Shown piece by piece: positions 18,691 through 29,062 of a DNA stretch of 64,000 nt. The position numbers and the translations under genes are program-made. The stretch covers positions 135,749,726-135,813,725 of the forward strand of contig OY294067.1 in assembly GCA_958510875.1 (NCBI GenBank), read 5' to 3'. This DNA is from Endomychus coccineus. Taxonomy: Eukaryota > Arthropoda > Insecta > Coleoptera > Endomychidae. The number at the start of each line of letters is the position of its first letter. The first letter of the stretch is position 1. Under the pieces are notes generated by a model that was not told where the DNA came from, ran no database searches, and worked only from the letters and a program-made list of their open reading frames with translations.

Positions 18691-19849
18691 AGACATCATC
18701 CGAGAAGAAACTCATACCTACTATCCCCACACAACATCTTTTGGCAACAGCGATGAAATTGAGATATTAATCAATCAATAAGATGTGTTGGTAGATTTGG
18801 CCTCGTCTGCTTTATTCATCGAGGCAGAATTCTAGCCAGAAGCAAGTGGTGATGGTGAATGTAAACTAACGAATAATTTCGGAGCGTTTCTCTTCGAATA
18901 TATCAGTTATGAATTGAATGGAAAAGAGATAGACAAAGTACGTGATCCTGGTATTGTCAGCACCATCAGAGCTTATCTAACATATGCCAAACATGAATCT
19001 ATACCTCTAGCTATTTCTGGATGGTCATTTAAGGATGTATTGAGTTCAGTCTACAATAATAAAATCAATTTATGGATACCGTTGAATTTTCTACTAGGCC
19101 TATTCATTGACTATAACAAAGTTTTGAGTGGAAAACATAAGCTGCGCTTGATAAGGTCTCGAACCGATAACGATTGCTATACTAATAGCACAGGCACGAA
19201 AACGGCTAAAATAAATGTGAAGACGATAGCATTAAAAGTGCGACATGTGTTTCCAAGTGATCAAGTTAAATTTCAAATGTTGGGGAATTTGAGTGCTGAG
19301 AAGCCTATTTTGATTCCATTCCGTAGTTGGGATCTGCATGAAAATCCGTTGATGAAGGAGAGCACTCGCGACATTTGGGCTGTTAAGACTTCAATGAATT
19401 TGGAACGACCCAGATATGTGATTCTAGCTTTCCAAACTGATCGAAAAAATAATCCTGTTAAGCACAGTGCATATTTCGATAATATAAACTTGCTAAATGT
19501 TAAATTATACTTGAATTCAGAGTGTTATCCATATGAAGCAATGAAATTGAATTTCACCGACCACCAATACGTGGAAGCATACCAGATGTACTATGATTTC
19601 CAGAAATCATTTTCAAATAGAATAATAAGCGAACCCATGTTAGATTATATAGCATTCAAGAATAGAGCAATTTTTGTGATTGACTGTTCAAAACAAAACG
19701 ATGCTATAAAGTCATCAACAGTTGACGTCAAACTAGAGATGGAAAGTTTCCTGAATTTCCCCAAAAACACCAGGGCTTATTGCATCATCATTAACGATCG
19801 TATAATGGAGTATTCTCCGATTACAGGATCAGTTCGGAATTTGGTGTGA
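18647..19849 (+). pseudogene. Polinton major capsid protein gene with two nonsense codons
   Basis: One frame of 401 codons from ATG 18,647 is broken by TAA at 18,779-18,781 (codon 45) and TAG at 18,833-18,835 (codon 63). The 5' part has the capsid-type opening N-E-P-N-F and H-T-Y-Y-P-H-T-T. Downstream come Y-E-L-N-G-K-E-I-D and I-P-F-R-S-W-D. The open remainder (18,914-19,849) is 311 aa. This is the double-jelly-roll hexon-like shell protein. The stops would prevent capsid assembly unless read through or supplied in trans. The rest shows no frameshift, so inactivation looks recent. Confidence 0.8.
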
Positions 19850-20185
19850 AGAACCAGGTGATGAATCATAATGTTATAATTTATGTTCTAAATGATGTTC
19901 TATCAAAATGTATCTTTCCCAATAAATGTTATTATTTTTATTATATTTGATATTTTATTTCTCAAACGGTAGGTGGTGATGTAAACATCCGACGATCATA
20001 GTTTGTAAACTATGGTAGTCGGTTGCTGGAAATGAAACAAATTGAAACAACTAGTGACGTTATCAGTCAGTTATCAACGTTTGCAATGACATCGAAACGG
20101 AGAGTTACCCCCCACCCTCACTAATCACGTTCACGTTCTCACGTATGTAAGAGAGAATCATTTCAGAAAATGTTCAGTTATAAAA
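19850..20185 (+). other. Intergenic region with poly(A) signal and hairpin
   Basis: AATAAA at 19,921-19,926 probably ends the capsid transcript. A 34-bp imperfect palindrome at 19,989-20,022 (arms CCGAC...CATAGTTT / AAACTATG...GTCGG) repeats the CCATAGTTT and CGG motifs of the inner TIR. It is followed by GTGACGTTATC and AATTGAAACAA, also TIR-like. This appears to be an internal copy of the TIR control or hairpin module before the next gene. Confidence 0.55.
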
Positions 20186-21186
20186 ATGAACTTAGCAGCG
20201 TGCGTTCGTGATTCAAATGTGGCTACATGGTCCACCAACAATTTTATTAAGTTAACAGTTAATGAAGTGTGTCTAAAATTTGGGATCGATATAAGAAACG
20301 ATAAAAGAAACTATTTATTTTGGAATATTCAACTAAACCAACGCGTTCTGATGAATGAAGATCTATTGGATTGGTTAGGTTATCGCGGCAAAAAATATCA
20401 TGCTAAAAAGGGTGTTATAACAAGATTGTTGAGGAAAAACCCGCATATACACCATTTAGAAATTTGTGATAAGACTGATGCACGAAAGAAATATTATGTT
20501 CTAGATGCTATTGATTTCGAATCATTATTGATGCAAATGCGAACTCCTAAAGTCATCGAGTTACGTGAACTGTTTTCGTTAATGAAATTTATTATGATGA
20601 AATATTGTGAGTACGAGAAATTCTATGAACAACAAGAACGTCAAAGAGCTGAGGAACGTGAATGTCTTGCAAAAGAACGATCTCAACGCTTATCTCGAAA
20701 AATTCAAATGAATGTTATCACCTTACGGAATAACATTGCACCAAATATTGTTCCACCTCCTATAAATTTCGGAAAGAGACGAAATTTAGGTAATTACTTT
20801 GTTTTTTATAATAAAATTTATATAATATATATTATTTAGGATTATATCGAACATCGAATGATATGAGACCAGAATGGTACCTAATGCGTCGACAGGAGGA
20901 TGGTTGGCGTGATGCCGACAGAAAATTACAAAATCGGGGAATGCGATTGATACGTAAATGGTCTAACATATCTCATGCTATCGATATTGGTAACGAAGTG
21001 AAACAGAATTTCCGCCGCGATTTGAAATGGTATGCAAGAGGAAATATTATTCATGCCGCAGAAGAAGAAGAGGGGGGTGAACAATTGATTGGTGATATCA
21101 ACATCGAGTCATTGATAGAATGTGTTATCAATCACAAAAATAAAGCTTATGAACTAGCAAATGATAATGTCAATATATTATTATAA
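20186..21186 (+). CDS. MSV199-like DNA-binding-type protein, two exons
   Basis: Exon 1 is 20,186-20,789 and exon 2 is 20,840-21,186; joined they give 316 aa. Residues about 10-130 (F-x-L-T-V-N-E-V, L-F-W-N-I, L-L-D-W-L-G-Y-R-G, a phase of short helices and a Lys-rich strand) resemble the MSV199/KilA-N-like domains of insect large DNA viruses. A charged coiled coil follows (about 140-175). The exon-2 part (E-W-Y-L-M-R-R-Q, E-E-E-E) is not recognised. The exon-1 frame stops inside the intron, and splicing restores one frame exactly. A regulatory DNA-binding role is inferred only from the domain resemblance. Confidence 0.65.
20790..20839 (+). other. 50-nt spliceosomal intron
   Basis: The sequence starts GTAATT and ends TATTATTTAG. 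It is 78-80% or more A/T by eye, with ATTTAG|G at both exon borders. Removing it joins a codon (G|GA) and keeps the downstream frame open to 21,186. Without splicing the protein ends at 20,839. Confidence 0.65.
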
Positions 21187-21231
21187 TTATCATTCCTTTT
21201 GTTTTATTAAAACACTTATATCTTCATACAA

Positions 21232-21883
21232 TCATTTATTTACATGGTAAATAGCCTTCTTTACATATTTAACAAACATTTTCAACATTAGTACTGATAA
21301 AGAAGATAAAATTGCATACAAAATTGCGAAAATTTTAGAAATTTCTTCGTCTAGTGAGGATGATGTACGTGTGGATGGTGTTGATATTGTCTTTTGTATG
21401 ACATGTGGTAAACATGATGATTGTTGGAGCAATTGCCATTCAGCCATATCTCCCTCACTCCGATCAAAGAATAAAAGTTTAAGTTTATAATGTATGGTGG
21501 TACGATTATCTTGAGGAATGTTGAATGCGAATACCTCTAATTGATTATCGTTGATTTTTCTAAAATTCATCGGAATCCATTCGGTACGGTTACACCCCCC
21601 ACCACCATCGGTTGCAACATCCTTCAGACAAATATAAATGCGCTCAACGTGTTGGGGAACGTTCGCGTATAGAATATCATTCAGAATTGTGGTTAGAATC
21701 ACGAAATTTGTTTTTAACATCCCCACTCCCATCATTATCTTCACTTTTTGCACTTGTAAATGTATTCAACAGTCTTATAACTTTTATTTTATGTTCGTAA
21801 AAATTCAAGTCTCTTCTTAGTTCATGAACTTTCTCCACAAATTTTCTAAGTATACGTGTGTATTCTTCAAAAGATATATGCAT
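21232..21883 (-). CDS. Unknown Polinton protein with C-terminal membrane segment, frame-split
   Basis: Two overlapping minus-strand frames. The first is 21,677-21,883 (68 aa, helical N-terminus with H-E-L-R-R-D-L). The second is 21,232-21,753 (173 aa). It contains V-P-Q-H-V-E-R-I-Y-I-C-L-K-D, T-E-W-I-P-M-N and a Ser/Thr-rich linker, and ends with a hydrophobic helix (F-A-I-L-Y-A-I-L-S-S-L-S-V-L-M-L) and a basic tail. No GT...AG pair convincingly joins them, so a frameshift mutation in the overlap is likely unless the second frame starts at its own ATG. It is convergent with the MSV199-like gene, with 45 bases between stops. Not a family I can name. Confidence 0.5.
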
Positions 21884-21953
21884 AATGACACATTTACAAA
21901 CTTACTGGATATCTTTATCATAACCTCCAACTATTCACATTTACACATAGAGT

Positions 21954-23283
21954 ATCATTATTATTACTCGCATTTCATTCCTCATCTGACCATCATAGTT
22001 CGTGAACGATGATGACGTCATCATCGTTCGTAAACTATGGTCGCCGGGTTGAATCAGTTACTGTCATTGGCTTGAAGCAGTGACGTCATCATCGTTCGTG
22101 AACTATGGTCGCCGGATTGAATCAGTTACTGTCATCGGTTCGAAGCAGTGACGTCATCATCGTTCGTAAACTATGGTCGCCGGATTGAAACAATGACAAA
22201 GCAGTCTTTGTCACGTGGTGGTGACACCTACACGAAGCAGCCTGTACCTTCGGTCCGCCATGACATCTGTCACGTGACACCTACACGAAGCAGCCTGTAC
22301 CTTTAGCTCACCATGACAGCTGTCACGTGTTGGTGACACCTACACGAAGCAACCTGTACCTTTGGTTCACCATGACAGCTGTCACGTGGTGGTGACACCT
22401 ACACGAAGCAACCTGTACCGTTGGTCCGCCATGACAGCTGCCATGTGGTGGCGACATCTCAATGAAGCAGCCTGTACCTTTAGCTCACCATGACAGCTGT
22501 CACGTGGTGGCGACATCTCCACGAAGCATTCTGTACCTTCGATGACAGCTGTCACGTGGTGGTGACATCTCCATGAAGCAACCTGTACCTTTGGACCAAA
22601 GGTACAGATTGCTTCCTAGAGGTGGCGGAGCCCCCTCCACGAAGCAGTCTGTACCTTGGGTTCGCCATGACAGCTGTACCTTATGGTCGCCATGACAGCT
22701 AATTCTTATGCCCACCATGACAGCTGTACCTCATGCTCACCATGACAGCTGGACCTTATGGTCGCCATGACAGCTGGTCCTTATGGTCGCCATGACAGCT
22801 GTCACTTGGTGGTGACACCTACACGAAGCAACCTGTACCTTATGATTGCCATGACAGCTGGTCCTTATGGTCGCCATGACAGCTGGTCCTTATGGCCGCC
22901 ATGACAGCTGGTCCTTATGCCCACCATGACAGCTGGTCCTTATGGTCGCCATGACAGCTGGTCCTTATGGCCGCCATGACAGCTGGTCCTTATGGTCGCC
23001 ATGACAGCTGGTCCTTATGGCCGCCATGACAGCTGGTCCTTATGGTCGCCATGACAGCTGGACTTTAGGGCCGCCATGCTGCCATGTGTTAGTCGCGTGA
23101 CTCTGTACATGTGACACACTTTTTGAACACACCCTGTATACTCTTTACAAATAAAATAAAATCCTTATCACCTACATCCTTTCAAACTGATAAGGACGAG
23201 CTCATGCACCGGATGCACATCGACAGCTAGACCGGAAGTGGAGACCGGATATCCTGGTGGAGAAGTAGCCCAGTTCATCTACT
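21954..23283 (-). repeat. Polinton right TIR
   Basis: About 1.33 kb, inverted copy of 11,125-12,386. It holds the CRE palindrome (22,004-22,029), the roughly 60-bp array and the 25-bp array in reverse order, then the unique outer 200 bp ending ...CATCTACT. It carries extra copies of the CRE/CATAGTT unit at about 22,080-22,180. The high similarity of the two TIRs suggests recent activity or TIR homogenisation. Confidence 0.9.
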
Positions 23284-23989
23284 CATTCGTAATAATTAAT
23301 TCAACGCATGTGGGGCGTTCTTTCATACCAATGGAGGTGCTGTTCAGGTCACCTACACCAGCTTCAGCAGAGCCTTTTCCCGTTAATTTCGCGCTCATCA
23401 TCCTCCATCAGTTCTCCGATATTTTGCCGTGGTTTTTATGCTTACATTTGTTTCGTGATCTTTTGTTGACAAGAGATATGCATGGTTCTGAATAAAATGA
23501 AATATACGCGACTGATGAATTGAAATGTTTGCAAATCTTATAATTGAGCTTCACGGATGTCTCGGCCCAGTATTATCTATATTCTTATACAACAATATAA
23601 CTATTCAGAATTATAAATTCTCAATACTAATATAAACGAAATCTAAAATCTATAACTAATCTACGTGTTTCCCATTAAATAATTATTCCAGATTCAAGGT
23701 CTTCGTAACACTATTATTCATAAGCTAGACAAGGTGATTCGCAAGAGTTGGACTCAATACTTCCAAGAACAGGGTTTATTCCTTGTTCACGCAGTGACGG
23801 GCAATTATGAAAAATCTACTTTTACGGGAAAACTGACTAAGTTAGAATTGAAATCTGACTCGGGCAACGGAAAGGAATACTATCAATTTCACGGAATCAA
23901 GACTAGAACTATACTCACTCTCTAAGCCTTCGATAACAGTATTATAACGGTGAAGTTCAACACGGCTTGCAGTTTTCTTGGTATTCGGC
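23284..23989. other. Polinton right flank, no firm gene
   Basis: It begins with the target-site copy CATTCG. The minus strand at about 23,290-23,400 has a short open stretch that continues across the Polinton joint to the left flank for a few codons. A 63-aa open frame at 23,734-23,925 (+) has no recognised motif and could be part of an old element. Otherwise nothing was seen. Confidence 0.3.
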
Positions 23990-25325
23990 TATTATAGTCC
24001 ATGCAATAAGCCGGGAAAATGCCATAATAAAAAAAATGTATATAGTGAGCTAGAATTTCAAATTTTTTTTGCATTTTGTTTTTAATACCCCATGGATCAT
24101 TCATGACTATCAAGACCGCGGAAGTCGACCTTTCTACCCCCCAAAAGGGGGTTTCGACCCCTCAGAGGAGCATTCTTATAAAAACAGTCCAAAATTGATG
24201 AATTGAGAGTCGAAAATGACCCCTAGTATATTCTTTGGGTCGCTGATCATGATTCCGCAACTAGTTTTTCCGGAGAACTCGCTCCAGATGGGAAATTCGG
24301 AAGATTTACATATAATATATAATCTATAATTTTGTCTATAGATATAAAATTCGGGAAATTTGAGATTTTCCTGAGACGTTTGTGAATGATAAAGTATAAT
24401 TTTGATTCAAAAATGACCTCCGGTAGGTTTTTTGCGTCACTGATCACGATTCCACTGTTATTTTTCCCAAAAAATTTCCCATCTGGAGAGTTTTCTTGGA
24501 AAAATGATAGCGGAATCGTGATCAGCGACTCAAAAAACCAACTACCGGTTATTTTTGCAACAAAATTATACTTTATCATTCATAACCGTCTCAGGAAAAT
24601 CTCAAATTTCCCGAATTTCCCATCTGGAGAGTTTTTTGGGAAAAATAACAACGGAACCGTGATATGAGACCCGAAAAACCTACTAGAGGTCATTTTTGCG
24701 ACAGAATTATACTTTATTATTCACAACCGTCTCGAGAAAATCTCAAATTTCCCGAATTTTCCATCTGGAGGGAATTTTTTGGGTAAAATAACAACGGAAT
24801 CGTGATCAGCGACCCGAAAAACCTACTAGAGGTCATTTTTGCAACAAAATTATACTTTATATTATTTACAACCGTCTCAGGAAAAGTTCAAATTTCCCGA
24901 ATTTTCCATCTGGAGAGAGTCTTTTGGGAAAAATAACAGTTGAACCGTGATCAGCGACCTAAAAAATCTACTAAAAGTCATTTTTGCAACAAAACTATAA
25001 ATTATATATTATATATGAATTTTCCAAATTTCCCCTCTGGAGGGAGTTTTCCGAGGAAACTGACTGCAAAATCGTGATCAGCGACCCAAAAAACATACTA
25101 GGAGTAATTTTCGGCTCTTAATTCATTAATTTTGGATTGTTTTTATAAGAATGCTCCTCTGTGGGGTTGAAACCCCGTTTTGGGGTAGTAGAAAGGTCGA
25201 CCCCCACCGTCTTGATAGTCATGAATGATCTATGGGGTATAAGGAACAAAATGCAAAAAAAAAATTGAAATTGTAGCTTACTATATATTTTTTTTTATTT
25301 TCCGCTTCGTTGCCTGGACTATTAG
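23990..25325. mobile_element. Fold-back element with 145-bp internal repeats
   Basis: Inverted ends of about 250 bp (23,990-24,250 and 25,075-25,325) share AGTCGACC/GGTCGACC, the CCCCAAAA-GGGGTTTC hairpin block and GAGGAGCATTCTTATAAAAA. Between them is an array of units with AATCGTGATCAGCGACC, AAAAAACCTACTAGAGGTC and TTTCCCGAATTTTCC. Five units lie in one orientation at spacings of about 145 bp and two are inverted at the left. There is no coding capacity. It is probably a non-autonomous DNA transposon; no target duplication could be fixed. Confidence 0.65.
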
Positions 25326-25780
25326 GAAAGTCCTCGGTTTTGTTCCTCGACTATGAGAAAAGTACCTAAGTCATTTCTGGAGCAAAATCGCACACCTTTT
25401 ATACTCGTCGGGGTGATGATGGATTCCAAATGAATTGACTATGTATTAAATTATTGATAGAAATGAAGGATACTTCATTACAGTCTTCTATTGTATCTAA
25501 ATTAAAATGATATGTTTGGTGTAAAGTGATATGAAAGCACCTTGATATTCAAACAAGGTTGTTTCCCTTATAAATGAATAAACTAACATTGATGTCATTT
25601 TGGCATTTAATTCAATGTATTACCTATGTGAATGCATAAAGTGCAGTTCCTGAGAAGTGTGGATTCGTGTTTTGGGAAACCCTACGAATGGTGACTATAG
25701 TTGTCGTTGATTTACTCATCTGCTATAGAGTATTGATAATCAAAGATCAATAACGTGATCAAGAACTATAAATAAATTTT
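25326..25780. other. Unassigned spacer
   Basis: 455 bases of AT-rich sequence between the fold-back element and the Penelope pair. No ORF, RNA gene or repeat was recognised. Confidence 0.4.
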
Positions 25781-25927
25781 TCAGAAGTTGGAGAATAAAA
25801 CTCAAATTTTACACAAAACTTTTAACATTTAATTTAAAAATGCTGACAAATTGTTTCACCACACTGTGGCATTATCAAAGCGAGGAGTTATCAACTAAAG
25901 CTAAATCTAAAAGTATGTCCTTAAATA

Positions 25928-27781
25928 TCAGGGATCAGAATGTGGTGCAAATTGAGGGATGGGGGTGGATAATGGTGGGAGTGTGTTTACAAAATTGTTA
26001 ACAAGCGGTGAATTATATGTGTCGATTTGATCATTTAATATTACATTATTATTGTTTTTTGCGTGTTTCAAAATTTCTATGGATTCTAATATATTAAGTT
26101 TATGTCCTTTTTCCTGAATATGTAGAATATCAGGATTAAGGGTGAAATTGTGGTTATGTTCTAACAGGTGATTTGCGTAATTAGAGTCTTCTTTTTTGAG
26201 CCTGTAACTTCTCAAATGTTCATTGAACCTTACGCTGAAACTGCGTCCAGTTTGTCCTATGTACAAAGCACTACAGTCATCACATCTCAGTCTGTAAACT
26301 CCAGATTTCTTTAAGTTATCTTTTTTAGATTTCGAGTTATTAATATACGAGCATAGGTTATTTGTTGTTTTAAAGGCGACGTTTTTATTCTGTTTTTTAA
26401 GGAATTGAGATATTTTTAGTGAATGTTTACCTAAATATGTTAGACATGTGAAATTTGATTTTGTGTTATTATTAATTTGCGGATAAATTATGCTTAAGGC
26501 TTTTTTATTGAGTTTATTTTGGAGTATTTTATTAATTATCTTGACATTATAACCGTTATTTTTGGCAATATCTACGATTCTGTTTAATTCTAAATGGAAA
26601 TTATCTTTACTTAATGGGACATTAATTAATCTATGTATCATACAATTATATGCTGCTAGCTTATGTGATTGTGGATGTAAAGAAGTGTTGTGTATTGTGG
26701 TATCTGTGTGGGTGGGCTTGTGATAAATAGCGAAAGAAAAGTAATTATTTGTGTGTGAAATTGTCAGATCTAAAAAGTTTAAGGACTTGTTGTTTTCCAT
26801 CTCTAATGTGAATTCTATATTTGGGTGTAAGTTGTTGATATAGGTGAGAAAAGAATTTATTTGACGGTTACTGCCTGTATAGCAAGCGATTACGTCGTCA
26901 ACATAGCGATACCAATATACAAACATGTGCTGAAAATTGGAATTTAAAATCTTAGTTTCCAAGTAATTCATAAATATTTCTGCTAGCAACGGAGATAATG
27001 GCGAACCCATGGGGAGTCCGGTGTTCTGTTTGTAATATTTATCGTTAATTGTGAAATAATTTTGGTCTATGCAAAGTGAGATTAAACTTAATATTTCCTG
27101 TGTTATTGCCGGTAAAGTATTATTGCGGATTAAAAGATCTTCAATTAGAGTGATGGTCAATTGTGTGGGAATACTTGGAAAAAGGTTCTTGACATCAAAA
27201 GATACAAGTTTGATATTTGTCTTTAGTTCTACATCTTTTATTTTTTCTATTAACTGGAAAGAGTTTTTTATACTGTATTTAGGTTTAAAGTTTGTATATG
27301 TTGATATTATGTTGACTAACTTTTTCGCTATTTTTTGACAGGGTGCATTGATATATGAACAGACGGGTCTTATGGGAGTATCGTCTTTGTGAATTTTTAA
27401 TAAACCATAAAGAGAAGGTGGTTGAGGATTCATGTTCATTAAACGAGGCTTCTCATATTCAGTAAAAATATATTGGATATTTTTGAGAGAATTTTTAATA
27501 TTTGCCTGGAATTTCATTGTAGGGTCTGATTTCAGTTCTATAAATTTTGTTGGATCTAAAAATTGATCAATTTTTTCTAAATATGTAGGTTTATCTATTG
27601 CAATTATTGTATTACCTTTGTCGGCTTTAGTGAACACGATATTATTTTTAATTGTCTTTTCATTAAGTATTTTAGCAATTTTAATTTCTGGATTTACGAA
27701 TTTGCTAGAAGTTAATTTAGTAGAATTTATCAATACATCGCTTGCATTATATTTAATTTTTGTTTCTGACTGTTTGACCAA
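25928..27781 (-). CDS. Penelope-like element RT-GIY-YIG protein, 5'-truncated
   Basis: 617 codons open. RT motifs: F-D-V-K-N-L-F-P-S-I (about 195), G-L-P-M-G-S-P-L-S-P (255) and the catalytic Y-V-D-D (293-296). A GIY-YIG endonuclease follows at about 493-530 (G-V-Y-R-L, then A-L-Y-I-G-Q-T-G-R-S, F-N-E-H-L). RT plus C-terminal GIY-YIG defines canonical Penelope elements. The first codon at the border is TTG, with no natural start. The frame runs on into the inverted copy, so about 100-200 N-terminal residues were lost at the 5' junction. The RT and nuclease parts look intact. The 3' end of the element is about 25,781. Confidence 0.9.
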   Translation of the reverse strand: MVKQSETKIKYNASDVLINSTKLTSSKFVNPEIKIAKILNEKTIKNNIVFTKADKGNTIIAIDKPTYLEKIDQFLDPTKFIELKSDPTMKFQANIKNSLKNIQYIFTEYEKPRLMNMNPQPPSLYGLLKIHKDDTPIRPVCSYINAPCQKIAKKLVNIISTYTNFKPKYSIKNSFQLIEKIKDVELKTNIKLVSFDVKNLFPSIPTQLTITLIEDLLIRNNTLPAITQEILSLISLCIDQNYFTINDKYYKQNTGLPMGSPLSPLLAEIFMNYLETKILNSNFQHMFVYWYRYVDDVIACYTGSNRQINSFLTYINNLHPNIEFTLEMENNKSLNFLDLTISHTNNYFSFAIYHKPTHTDTTIHNTSLHPQSHKLAAYNCMIHRLINVPLSKDNFHLELNRIVDIAKNNGYNVKIINKILQNKLNKKALSIIYPQINNNTKSNFTCLTYLGKHSLKISQFLKKQNKNVAFKTTNNLCSYINNSKSKKDNLKKSGVYRLRCDDCSALYIGQTGRSFSVRFNEHLRSYRLKKEDSNYANHLLEHNHNFTLNPDILHIQEKGHKLNILESIEILKHAKNNNNVILNDQIDTYNSPLVNNFVNTLPPLSTPIPQFAPHSDP

Positions 27782-29062
27782 AATTATTTCACAATTAACG
27801 ATAAATATTACAAACAGAACACCGGACTCCCCATGGGTTCGCCATTATCTCCGTTGCTAGCAGAAATATTTATGAATTACTTGGAAACTAAGATTTTAAA
27901 TTCCAATTTTTAGCACATGTTTGTATATTGGTATCGCTATGTTGACGACGTAATCGCTTGCTATACAGGCAGTAACCGTCAAATAAATTCTTTTCTCACC
28001 TATATCAACAACTTACACCCAAATATAGAATTCACATTAGAGATGGAAAACAACAAGTCCTTAAACTTTTCAGATCTGACAATTTCACACACAAATAATT
28101 ACTTTTCTTTCGCTATTTATCACAAGCCCACCCACACAGATACCACAATACACAACACTTCTTTACATCCACAATCACATAAGCTAGCAGCATATAATTG
28201 TATGATACATAGATTAATTAATGTCCCATTAAGTAAAGATAATTTCCATTTAGAATTAAACAGAATCGTAGATATTGCCAAAAATAACGGTTATAATGTC
28301 AAGATAATTAATAAAATACTCCAAAATAAACTCAATAAAAAAGCCTTAAGCATAATTTATCCGCAAATTAATAATAACACAAAATCAAATTTCACATGTC
28401 TAACATATTTAGGTAAACATTCACTAAAAATATCTCAATTCCTTAAAAAACAGAATAAAAACGTCGCCTTTAAAACAACAAATAACCTATGCTCGTATAT
28501 TAATAACTCGAAATCTAAAAAAGATAACTTAAAGAAATCTGGAGTTTACAGACTGAGATGTGATGACTGTAGTGCTTTGTACATAGGACAAACTGGACGC
28601 AGTTTCAGCGTAAGGTTCAATGAACATTTGAGAAGTTACAGGCTCAAAAAAGAAGACTCTAATTACGCAAATCACCTGTTAGAACATAACCACAATTTCA
28701 CCCTTAATCCTGATATTCTACATATTCAGGAAAAAGGACATAAACTTAATATATTAGAATCCATAGAAATTTTGAAACACGCAAAAAACAATAATAATGT
28801 AATATTAAATGATCAAATCGACACATATAATTCACCGCTTGTTAACAATTTTGTAAACACACTCCCACCATTATCCACCCCCATCCCTCAATTTGCACCA
28901 CATTCTGATCCCTGATATTTAAGGACATACTTTTAGATTTAGCTTTAGTTGATAACTCCTCGCTTTGATAATGCCACAGTGTGGTGAAACAATTTGTCAG
29001 CATTTTTAAATTAAATGTTAAAAGTTTTGTGTAAAATTTGAGTTTTATTCTCCAACTTCTGA
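27776..29062 (+). pseudogene. Second Penelope-like copy, inverted, 5'-truncated, one stop
   Basis: This is the inverted duplicate of 25,781-27,061. It opens inside the RT (I-N-D-K-Y-Y), has TAG at 27,911-27,913 where the other copy has Gln, and is then open from 27,917 to 28,915 (332 aa) with Y-V-D-D and GIY-YIG. Apart from the stop, one residue difference (Leu to Ser, before D-L-T) was noticed, so the copies are nearly identical. The two copies meet 5'-to-5' at about 27,776-27,790. The 3' UTR tails are also mirrored out to 29,062. Confidence 0.88.

Larger units (their letters stand above)
11125..23283 (+). mobile_element. Complete Polinton/Maverick transposon, 12,159 bp, lacking PolB
   Basis: The element starts AGTAGATGAACT and ends AGTTCATCTACT, has TIRs of about 1.3 kb and is flanked by the 6-bp duplication CATTCG (11,119-11,124 and 23,284-23,289). 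These are the diagnostic Polinton features. Cargo in order: A32-like packaging ATPase, conserved unknown, fibre-like protein, chromodomain integrase, PLA2-domain protein, adenain-like protease, penton-like protein, small protein, major capsid (broken), MSV199-like gene, and a minus-strand membrane protein. A protein-primed DNA polymerase B (about 1000+ aa) is absent and there is no room for one. At 12.2 kb it is shorter than the usual 15-20 kb. Integrity of ends and most genes suggests recent insertion. Confidence 0.95.

Noticed and set aside
23284..23420. Polinton inserted into a host exon
   Set aside because: Short open reading and a GTAAGT near the left flank hint at an exon, but the joined frame stops after a few codons and no protein family is recognisable.
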